From Conchocele bisecta (lineage: Eukaryota > Mollusca > Bivalvia > Lucinida > Thyasiridae), in the NCBI GenBank assembly GCA_029237695.1, contig CM055279.1, positions 19,905,919 through 19,969,918 on the forward strand: a stretch of 64,000 nt of DNA, read 5' to 3'. This document shows positions 42,746-51,083 of this stretch, piece after piece (the stretch's first letter is position 1; each line of letters starts with the position of its first letter). The position numbers and the translations under genes were made by a program. The notes below the pieces were generated by a model. The model was given only the letters and a program-made list of their open reading frames with translations, ran no database searches and was not told the DNA's origin.

Positions 42746-43363
42746 ATGAACGAATCACCGCTTCCAATTGTCAATACCACTCCATCAACACTGTGTACAA
42801 TTAACGAAAGAAGTTCAGATTTTAGGTTGAATAATATCGTCGCTATGCAGGATATTTTAGTTACAGAATGTGCAAATAGAAAAAGACACGCTAACAAATA
42901 TAAGCGCACGGCGAACATAGTTGAAGCATCTAGTACGGTTCTGGCATGTTTATCTGTAATGAGTGGTGCGGGGACTGCTGCAACGCTATCTACAATTGTA
43001 ACGGTTCCACTTGCAGGGGTTTTGAGTGGAATTACCGCTTTATCTGGAATACTTTGTATGGTAATTAGGGCGGCGGGTGGAAAACTCGAGAAAAAAAGTA
43101 GAAAACATGATAGAATATCCGTTCTCGCTAGGTCTAAGAAAAATAGCATCGACATTATGGTGTCCAAAGCGTTGGCCGATAAGAAAATATCAAATTTAGA
43201 GTTTGAATCCGTGGTGGAAGAAATGGGGAGATATGAAGAATTAAAAAATGATATAAGAATCAAGGCGCGCGCCACCATGCCCAAAATTGAGTGTACTGAT
43301 TGGGATAAATTTAGGGTAAAACTTGGAAATAAAGTCGGAGGAAATGTTACAGCACCATTGTGA
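42746..43363 (+). CDS. Polinton two-TM protein with conserved helical tail
   Basis: 205 residues from the ATG at 42746, intact. The N-terminal third is soluble. Residues about 62-110 form a hydrophobic hairpin (ASSTVLACLSVMSGAGTAAT and LAGVLSGITALSGILCMVI) joined by a short loop. A basic stretch and an amphipathic helix follow (KADKKISNLEFESVVEEM-type). The hairpin plus the acidic helix recalls small Polinton membrane proteins of unknown role, possibly in membrane remodelling or pore formation. The fiber-like gene ends 21 bases upstream, so the two may share a transcript. A poly-A run (43380-43397) follows shortly after the stop. Confidence 0.55.
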   Translation: MNESPLPIVNTTPSTLCTINERSSDFRLNNIVAMQDILVTECANRKRHANKYKRTANIVEASSTVLACLSVMSGAGTAATLSTIVTVPLAGVLSGITALSGILCMVIRAAGGKLEKKSRKHDRISVLARSKKNSIDIMVSKALADKKISNLEFESVVEEMGRYEELKNDIRIKARATMPKIECTDWDKFRVKLGNKVGGNVTAPL

Positions 43364-43495
43364 TATTTTATAAAATAATTAAAAAAAAAAAAAAAAAATT
43401 CTTATATTGGTGCAGTAAACAAATTTACATACCTATATACAACATGTGTTTTTCACTGAGAATTACGCCGTAATCACTATTGGTTGTACTGGTGT
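43364..43495. other. AT-rich 3' region with poly-A tract
   Basis: Contains a run of 18 A at 43380-43397 right after the two-TM gene. It could be a 3'-end signal or simple-sequence growth. No gene. Confidence 0.35.
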
Positions 43496-43720
43496 ATCAC
43501 AATGACAATGTACACAGTCGAGGATTACACTGTAATCGACTGTGTACACACCGTCTGTGTAAATTGATACACTCGGCTATCAATTTACATAACCCGTGTA
43601 ATTGAAACTGTCTGTTTACCTCGGCTATCAATTTACATAACCCGTGTAATTGAAACACTCGGCTATAAATAACTGTCTGTTTCAATAACCCGTGTAATTG
43701 AAACAGACAGTTACAACTTA
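43496..43720. repeat. Palindrome plus short direct and inverted repeats in the Polinton
   Basis: A near-perfect palindrome at 43509-43549 (TGTACACAGTCGA...TCGACTGTGTACA) is followed by repeated blocks 'ctcggctatcaatttacata', 'acccgtgtaattgaaac' and 'ctgtctgtttca', several in inverse orientation. Non-coding, between the two-TM gene and the right-end gene. Confidence 0.7.
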
Positions 43721-44176
43721 AGTTAATTACTATGTAATAATAGGGGGTGTTCAGCTTTAAATTATTAATTATTTTTTTTACAAAATTAATTATAAAATTA
43801 ACAAAATAACGAACCATCCCATGTTTTCTTTCGCCAATAGGTATTAATAAATAATTATAATTTGCACACCATTTGTATGTTGTATAGGAAACTGATGAGT
43901 ATATATATGTTTGTTGACCTTACAACAATTGGTCTCATCTCGTGCATGCCATGTTGTTGATCCGGTATGACGTCCGTCTCGTCTGTTTAATGGTAGCAGT
44001 CTATGCATATGTGTGTATTTGGCGATGTAATTGCGTAGCTCAAAGGTGCCGGCCTAAAAGGTTTCTGCCTAAGAGCTTTGCAATTTCGGAAACCAAATTC
44101 ACACATAGGCTCGCCTTACTTCGCTGGTTTCTCTTAATAGAGGAATTGGCAATGGGGTTCAAGGCGACCCGTAAAA
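43721..44176. other. Non-coding Polinton segment, no clear gene
   Basis: AT-rich at first, then a mixed stretch in which an 81-residue frame (43942-44187, plus strand) is open but shows no recognisable motif or start context. If the element once had an adenain-type protease it could have been here or deleted; I see no protease motifs. Confidence 0.35.
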
Positions 44177-44713
44177 CTAGACTGTGAGCCAACAGATGCG
44201 TGGGCTTAAGAAAGGTCCCAACACCCCAGTGGCTGGGTGCCGGCTAGAAATCTGCCCAGTCGCTGGGGTGTTGTTCAATATATCTTTATAAGCGATATCG
44301 TAGAAATGTATATTCGTAAACGAATCGTTGGGTTTTAACAATTTTATATAATACACCTTAGTTTTATATCCGATACGCATTATCAGTCTTAATGTTTGTA
44401 TTTGCCTCTTGTATAGTTCACATAGTTGTCGGTATAATATTGTAAATGCAACGTTTTTATCGGAGCGTAATAAATTACGCTGATATTTCATGTATTCGAT
44501 ATCGCCTAGTGTTCTCATTTTATAGAATTTATATATAGGACTATAACCCCCGTATTCTTCGTAAACTTCTTCGACACAGGCATTAAAAACTTTCAATTCC
44601 AATTGTATTGTATTATCCATTTTCTCTAATAATATTGGTAGTTGTTTTTTCTGTCCAATATAATTTTGACTCCCTCTTTTCAAAAATTCATAAATTTGCT
44701 GTCGGGAAAACAT
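44177..44713 (-). CDS. Right-end Polinton ORF whose start lies in the TIR
   Basis: 179 residues from ATG 44713 (an upstream in-frame ATG at 44734 also exists). The first 11 codons (MFSRQQIYEFL) lie inside the right TIR. The body is helical, Tyr/Lys-rich (FNACVEEVYEEYGGYSPIYK, YRQLCELYKRQIQTLRLIM), without known motifs. The last part (about 44177-44280) reads through an inverted repeat (44219-44273: CAACACCCCAGTGGCTGGG against CCCAGTCGCTGGGGTGTTG), so the true end may be earlier. The left TIR carries the corresponding ATG but has one extra C that shifts it. The function is unknown. Confidence 0.5.
   Translation of the reverse strand: MFSRQQIYEFLKRGSQNYIGQKKQLPILLEKMDNTIQLELKVFNACVEEVYEEYGGYSPIYKFYKMRTLGDIEYMKYQRNLLRSDKNVAFTILYRQLCELYKRQIQTLRLIMRIGYKTKVYYIKLLKPNDSFTNIHFYDIAYKDILNNTPATGQISSRHPATGVLGPFLSPRICWLTV
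44219..44273. terminator. Hairpin, possible 3'-end or processing signal
   Basis: A 19-bp stem with two mismatches (CAACACCCCAG..GGCTGGG / CCCAG..GCTGGGGTGTTG) around a loop of about 17 bases. It lies at the 3' end of the right-end gene. In an animal DNA virus this is not a classical terminator, so the role is uncertain; it could also be a small palindromic insertion. Confidence 0.35.
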
Positions 44714-44871
44714 TATGGTTTTTTTCACGACCAATTTTGGATTTTTCGGGGGTGGTGGGGGACAATTTCCTCGTTAACCAATTTTTGATTTTTCGGGGTG
44801 GTGGGGGTATTATAGAGGGTTGTAAATGATATCACAGTAGGTGGTATCATTTTGACTCCCTATATACTACT
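44680..44871. repeat. Polinton right terminal inverted repeat
   Basis: Inverse of 27236-27430. The inner border is where 'tcaaaaattcataaatttgc' begins; the tip is ...CTCCCTATATACTACT, followed by the AAACG duplication at 44872-44876. Confidence 0.95.
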
Positions 44872-44876
44872 AAACG
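44872..44876. other. Polinton target-site duplication (AAACG), right
   Basis: Direct copy of 27231-27235. It lies 14 bases before the gag start codon of the host retrotransposon. Confidence 0.75.
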
Positions 44877-44890
44877 TGTATAGAGTAATC

Positions 44891-45824
44891 ATGTCTGATG
44901 ACGAGAAACCAGTTAGGCCTATTGTGATACCAGACTCTTTCTGTGGGGGAGCTGAGATAGAGTGGGATGATTGGATTAAAAACTTTGAAGTGTGTGCAGA
45001 AATAAACAAATGGGATGAAAAAGATAAATGCCAGTTCTTAGGGGTGAAAATGAAGGGTAATGCGTTGAAAGTTTATTTTGAGCTAGATAATGCAACCCGC
45101 CAAGACTGGCATGCAACACAGGAAGCATTAGAAAGCAGGTTTAAGACCACAAAATAACCACAATTGTTCAAATCTCAATTTCTACTTCGGAAATGGAAAC
45201 CCGGGGAAACTGTTAGAATTTGGGCAAGCAATAAGAACATTTTCGCGAAATGGATACCCAGATCTGAGTTCGGCAATGAGAGACGAATTAGCTCGGGACC
45301 AGTTTATCCGTGGAATTGAGAACACAGAAATGGTACTGAGACTCAGGCATAATTTGCCAAAAACACTAGATGACACTATCCGTATGGCCATCGATTGGCA
45401 AGCTGTCGAGACTGACGTAAGGAGAGTACCTTCCAATACGGTGGCTGCTACATTGAAGGTGGACAGCACATTTGGCAATTCTGACAGTGTAGCTGTTGCA
45501 TCGGCATCGGGAAGCGATATGACATCAATGATGAAAGAGATGTTGGATCTATTGAAAGAAGACCAAGAGAGAAGACAACGGGAGCGGAATAACAGTGATA
45601 GTCAATATCGAGGTAGGGGGCGTACCAGTAGAGGGAGAGTCTCATTTCAGGTGCGGGATAGGGATCGCATAGGTGTCATGAAAGATATAAAATGTTACGG
45701 CTGTGGTCGCCTGGGCCATTTTGAAAGAAATTGTCCTAAGGACAAAGAATGTTGGTACTGTCATAAGCTAGGACACTACCAGTTTGAATGCCCTCTAAAA
45801 CTGCAATCGGAAAACGCCGAGTAG
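44891..45824 (+). pseudogene. gag: Retrotransposon gag with two CCHC knuckles, broken
   Basis: ATG at 44891 opens a Ty3-type gag (WDDWIKNFEVCAEINKW, KALKVYFEL-like) that stops at 45155-45157. The rest continues in another frame from about 45180 to 45824 with the capsid C-terminal part (RDELARDQFIRGIEN), a linker rich in Arg/Gly and two zinc knuckles, CYGCGRLGHFERNC and CWYCHKLGHYQFEC. Gag packages the RNA. Its end overlaps the protease frame by about 37 bases in the -1 relation, consistent with programmed frameshifting in the ancestor. Confidence 0.9.
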
Positions 45825-48800
45825 TCGGGGTGAAGGGTCACACCTCGGCTGAAAATAATCAGACAGACCCGCAGTCAAATACGGAAGGGATATGCTTAAG
45901 TACCGTACTATCTGTGTATTTCGCTGGTATTGTGGGTGGAGTACATACAAAAATGCTGATAGACACCGGTTCTGTATTTACCTTAATTAACTTTGACCAC
46001 ATGAAAATGGTAGAAAAGTTACAAGGTCGAAACTTTGAGGTATCCCCATTCTTAAAAGTTCTGGTTTCAGCAAACGGGGTGCCGCTGGATGTATTTGGCA
46101 TGATAACGTTGGACTTTGTTATTGATGAAAGGAAGTTCTCTCATATTGTGTTGGTTGTTAAAGACTTGGCACATGAGTTTCTGTTAGGAACAGCTTTTCT
46201 GAAACAGCAGGGTGTACAGATAGACTTTGGTACAATGAGTCTGAAAGTACAGCGTGGAAAAACAAAGCTACATTGTAATCAAGGTTCAACCGCTGTATGT
46301 AGAGTTAGTGTTGCAGAGACAGTAGTTGTACCAGGAAGACACGAAATGATAGTCAGTGGAAAGGTAAAAGCCAACGATAGGGGAGTTGAAGTTGGCGGAT
46401 CCACACAGTTATTCGAACCAAATCCGACTTTTACAAACAAAGGCGATTTGGTGGCTGCAAGAACGGTATCTACATCTGGTGGTGTGATTTTCCTAAGAGT
46501 CATAAACTGAGCAGAGGAAGATATTGTGTTGTATAAAAATACAAATGTAGGCAAAGTAAGCGGTATAGAGGCGGAGCAAATAGAAACACACGCAGAGTAC
46601 CCATCCGGAGCGGCAGGTTGCAGCTCCGACGGGGTTTACACAGTCGGTGAAGGCCGTGCTCCCGTTGTTGAGATAGATACCGATCTGGGAGTCGATGAAC
46701 AGCAACAGCTGACGCAATTGTTAGCAGAGTATAAGGACGTGTTTTCCCACGGACCCGGGGACCTGGGGAGAACTGATAAGATAAAGCACACAATTAATAC
46801 CGGAGATGCGGTTCCAATTCGGCAACCACCTCGTCGCATACCTATGCATAAGAGACAGGAAGTAAAATGTATGATTGACGACATGCTTGAGCATGATACA
46901 ATTCGGCCATCAAACAGCCCATGGGCTTCACCAATTGTGCTAGTTAAGAAAAAGGATGGCTCCACTCGATTTTGCGTGGATTTCAGGAGGGTAAATGACG
47001 TCTCAAGAAAGGACGCATATCCAATACCAAGGATCGATGACACTTTGAATTTGTTATCTGGTGCTCAGTATTTTTCAACCCTTGACCTTGCTAGTGGGTA
47101 CTGGCAAGTTGAAGTTTAAGACCAAGATAAACAAAAGTCGGCCTTTAGTTCGTCATATGGACTATTCGAGTTCAATGTCATGGCTTTTGGTTTAACTGGA
47201 GCTCCATGAACGTTCCAGCGATTGATGGAGGCTGTTCTTAGGGGATTGCAATATGAAATATGCCTTGTCTATCTAGACGACATAATTGTTTTTAGCCAGT
47301 CATTTCCCGAACACATTGCTCGGCTTCGATTGGTGTTTGAAAGGATAAAGGATGCTGGTCTTAAAATGAAACCAACAAAATGTTGTCTAGCGAGAAGAAG
47401 CGTGACCTGTTTAGGCCATGTGGTCTCGGATAAAGGTATATCTACGGATCCAGAGAAAGTGTCTGCAGTGAGTGACTGGCCGGTACCAAGAAATGTGAAG
47501 AATGTTCGACAATTTCTGGGCTTAGCATCCTATTATAGGCGATTTATCAAAAACTTTGCTAAAGTTGCGACTTCATACTTGATACTGACGCTAGTAATGA
47601 ATCAATCGGCGCTGTTCTAGCTCACAATACAAGACGGACAGGAAAGGGTAATTTGTTATGCTTGTAGGGCCATGACGAAGGCGGAAAAAAAACTACAGTG
47701 TTACAAGAAAAGAACTTCTCGCGGTTGTGACCTTTGTAACACAGTTTAGGCACTACTTACTGGGTAGGGCTTTCACTGTGAGAACAGATCACCAAGCACT
47801 GAAGTGGCTGTGGACGTTCCGTGAACCAGATGGACAAGTTGCTCGATGGCAGTCACAACTCGCAGAGTACGAAATGAAAATAGTACACCGATCGGGTACA
47901 TCACATTCCAATGCAGATGCGATGTCCCGTAGGCCACTGCATTCAGAAACACCTCTTATAGCGAGCATCAATGAACACAAGAGCATTCGTAGCAAACAAT
48001 TAGAGGATAAGGACATATCCACTATCATAGAAATACTGGAAACCAATGCAGAAAAACCGGCGACACGGGATGAATTTTCGCCAGCCTTAAAGCGTTTACT
48101 AAGTCGGTGGAGTCAGCTAAAATTGAATGATGGAATTTTATGCAGGACGTTCTATAACGATGTAGGATCTCGGAATCAGTAAATAGTTCCAAATGACATG
48201 AAAATGGAAATTATCAAGTAACTCCACGATGGTGTGGGCGGGGGACACCTGGTGGGTGAAGGAAATGTCCTCAAAGATTAGGGATAGATTTTATTGGGTG
48301 GGGTGGCAAAATAATGTGGAATTATATTGCAAGGAATGTCTGATTTGTGAGTCAAGAAAGCATCCAGGAAGAAAGCCAAGGGCACCTTTGATTTCCAATA
48401 AATCGGGTGGACCATTTGAGAAAGTGGCAATTGACGTACTTGGCCCACTGGCAGCCACCAAGCGAGGGAACAAATATATTTTGGTAGTTTCAGAGTATTT
48501 TACAAAGTGGACAGGCATATCCAATCCGAAACCACAAAGCACATACAGTAGCAGGTAAACTAGTAGATGAATGTATATGCCGTTACGGTGCTCCGTACAG
48601 TATCCACAGCGACCAGGGAAGATACTTTGAATCCCGGATTTTCAAGGAAACATGCAAGCTGTTGGGTACACAGAAGTCTCGGACAACAGCTTACCATCCA
48701 CAGTCCGATGGACAAGTGGAACGGTTTAATCGGACACTGTTAGATATGTTGAGTAAACATGTAAATGAGGACCAAAAGAACTATCGTTCTAGTGTGAATG

Positions 48801-49883
48801 AAACGTCAGGCTTCACACCAGCATTCCTTATGTTTGGGCGTGAATTGCGATTGCCAGCAGATATTGTGTACGGTGAGGCCCGTGATACAGAGCAGTTTAA
48901 CACCAGCTTTGCGTCAAAATTAAAAGGAACGTTACACGAGGCATACAGAATTGTTCGGGAAAATCTACACACAGCGCAAAAGAGACAAAAAGACTACTAC
49001 GACAAGACTGTTTCAACCACTGACTTTAAGGTTGGTGATTCAGTGCTACTGTACAACCCGGCAGTCAAAACAGGGCAAACACTAAAATTGAAGAAACCAT
49101 GGGAAGGACCATATACCATTCAGAAGAAATTGTCTGATGTGGTTTACAGAATTAAAAAAATCGGATTGGCCGTGAAACGCATTAATAGTTCATGCTAATC
49201 GTCTCAAACGATTTCATGGGAAGATTGTTACACAAGGTAATCAGATAACTTCTCAAGATGCCAGTGATATTTCGCGGAGAGACACAGTAGTTTCGGAGCA
49301 GCAGATTGCAGCTCCTCGAACAAACAAAAAGAAACAGTCAGTAGTTTCGGAGCAGCAGAGTGCAGCTCCCGGAACAAACAAGAAGAAACAGTCAGTAGTT
49401 TCGGAGCAGCAGATTGCAGCTCCCGGAACAAACAAGAAGAAACAGTCAGTAGTTTCGGAGCAGCAGATTGCAGCTCCTGAAACAGCTGAGAAGAGAAGGT
49501 CAGTTGTTTCGGAGCAGCAGATTGCAGCTCCCGGAACAAACAAGAAGAGACACTCAGTAGTTTCGGAGCAGCAGAGTGCAGCTCATGGAACAAATGCACA
49601 GAGACGGATCTCGGTTGAAGACTGGCAATCGGATGACAACTGGTGGAGTGATTCAGCGAGAGAAGGGCAGGCTGACAATGATGTGATGGTGGATGTAAAT
49701 GATGAAACCAGTGTAATCGAGGGTTCCTCAGAAGAAATCGTCAGCGAAGGGGGGAGTTCGGCCGAAAATGAAACAGATGTGAACCAGGAGCCAGAGGTTG
49801 TTGGTTTACCGAGGCTACGGAGAGTGTGTCGTCAACCAAGATGGCTGAAAGACTATGTACAAGACTCTGACGATGAGGACTAG
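45788..49883 (+). pseudogene. pol: Retrotransposon pro-pol (protease, RT, RNase H, integrase), broken
   Basis: Order protease-RT-RNase H-integrase identifies Ty3/gypsy (Metaviridae) rather than copia. Protease: LIDTGSVFTLI (45957). RT: RFCVDFRRVN and AYPIPRIDD (about 46970-47040), then YLDD (47270). RNase H: TDHQALKWL (47790). Integrase: zinc-finger Cys pair CKECLIC (48330), first Asp in VAIDVLGPL, last catalytic Glu in YHPQSDGQVERFNRT, then a GPYTI-type C-terminus. Breaks include in-frame stops at 46508-46510, 47117-47119 and 47207-47209, a deletion between RT and RNase H near 47570 (the segment between FAKVAT and the RNase H Asp is missing), and frame changes near 47.6, 48.2, 48.55 and 49.18 kb. 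Confidence 0.92.
49285..49608 (+). repeat. Six 54-bp repeats in the pol C-terminal tail
   Basis: Each unit encodes about VVSEQQIAAPGTNKKKQS. Six units differ at only a few positions each and remain in one frame that runs on to the pol stop at 49881-49883. The tail after them is acidic and ends PRWLKDYVQDSDDED, a common ending for Ty3 pol. Confidence 0.85.
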
Positions 49884-50032
49884 TTAGTTACTAATAGAAA
49901 ATTGAATATATTATGTATGCAATTATGTTATGTATATTCATGGGTGAAAGTATATTTGTGAAGCGTTGCTTCCAAGTAAAGTGTAACGAATGTGTATGGC
50001 TATTAGCGATAGACACGTGTGCGTGTCCATTT

Positions 50033-50043
50033 AAAGGAGGGGG
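50033..50043 (+). promoter_or_regulatory. Polypurine tract
   Basis: AAAGGAGGGGG lies three bases before the 3' LTR, the standard position for priming plus-strand DNA synthesis. Confidence 0.8.
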
Positions 50044-50046
50044 TAA

Positions 50047-50245
50047 TGTGGTGAGTAGCTTAAAAAGTCAGCGGGGGGGTTGTTGTTGTTGTAGCGTGCG
50101 GAAATTCGGCTGCGTGTAATCGTAGAAGGCTGTGATGTTTTGGGGTTTTGATATGGTCCAGATTGAAAGCTAGTCAATGGGGTATTAATAATTCATGTAC
50201 TTGTTCTGATTAAATCACGTATTACCCTAACACGTAGTTGTTACA
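50047..50245 (+). repeat. 3' LTR of the Ty3/gypsy-type retrotransposon
   Basis: TGTGGTGAG...GTTGTTACA, 199 bp, followed by the CATA duplication (50246-50249). About 4 percent different from the 5' LTR by my count, several changes being T/G. Confidence 0.9.
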
Positions 50246-50604
50246 CATACACTGAAATGTTCGAGCGTGTATTTGTGGCATTTGTTTACGTTCTAAACAA
50301 TATTTGTACGCATTTCCCTAGACATAGCACTATGGCTTTACTACCGTATATAGCAAAGTAAATAAGTAAATAATAAATGATAAAAGTCAGATCATGAAAA
50401 AGAGAAGTTAAACATGATATAGAGACATGGCATTAGTCTAGCATTTCCCATATGCGTTGATGATTTTTACAGGATCTGACAATAACACAATGTGTATTAA
50501 TCGAAAATATGGCCAATTTGGTGTAGTTGTAGTATATGTGTATGTATTTAGACTGTATTTGGGTGTATTTGAGTGTTTCGTGTGATCCAACAAGGTCAAT
50601 ATTT

Positions 50605-50975
50605 AAAATATAAGCCCCATTTCTCCAGTCACATCCAACCCACATATTAGATTGATACAGATGTTGCAATTGGTGACGGTCTAGTTTCCTAAGTCGGCAT
50701 ATGCTGTTATTATGACGTATAATTAATTCAGTTTGCTTCCTGAAATTCGGTATTTTCTATACCCACCGATAAATTTTCACCAAAACTGAAAGTAGAAAGC
50801 GGTGGAAATTCCCAGTCTGTGGAGCATTGTGGGTAATTTGGAGTACATAAACAGCGTAAATTGGATAATGTGGGAAATGGCATTCAGTAGAGAGGTATCC
50901 CATGTTAACCAGATGTCAAGCCAGCCGTAACCTTAGCCCGTAGGGAGCCGTTCGGTAGACTGAAGCACCTTCAGA
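50605..50975. repeat. Interspersed repeat R, copy 2
   Basis: Same block order and orientation as 21560-21930, with small differences (for example 'ggagtacataaacagcgtaa' here). Confidence 0.7.
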
Positions 50976-51083
50976 AATGGTGAAAAAAACATATATCTAG
51001 CGTTTTATGTACACTGTCGGTATTGTGATGCGGTGGAAAGTTTCTGTGATACGTTGCAGACAGGGTATATACATGTCGCCAAG

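Larger units (their letters stand above)
27236..44871. mobile_element. Polinton/Maverick (adintovirus-like) element, 17.6 kb, complete but decayed
   Basis: Bounded by about 195-bp inverted repeats starting AGTAGTATATAGGGAGT and a 5-bp target duplication. It encodes family B polymerase, retroviral-type integrase, FtsK/HerA-type ATPase, double-jelly-roll capsid protein, a penton-like protein and a fiber-like protein, the set that defines this group of virus-like self-synthesising transposons. Polymerase is on the plus strand, the integrase-to-capsid block is on the minus strand, and penton, fiber and a two-TM protein are again on the plus strand. The element lies inside a Ty3-type retrotransposon, between its first ORF and gag. 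Confidence 0.95.

Noticed and set aside
43942..44187. 81-codon plus-strand frame near the Polinton right end, considered as a protease or membrane protein
   Set aside because: No catalytic motif, no conserved pattern and weak start context.
45788..45824. A specific slippery heptamer for gag-pro frameshifting
   Set aside because: The overlap has the right -1 relation, but the A-rich candidate there does not fit the canonical X-XXY-YYZ pattern well enough to call.
49228..49599. Minus-strand frames with ELQSAAPKLL repeats
   Set aside because: Antisense shadow of the six 54-bp repeats in the retrotransposon pol tail.
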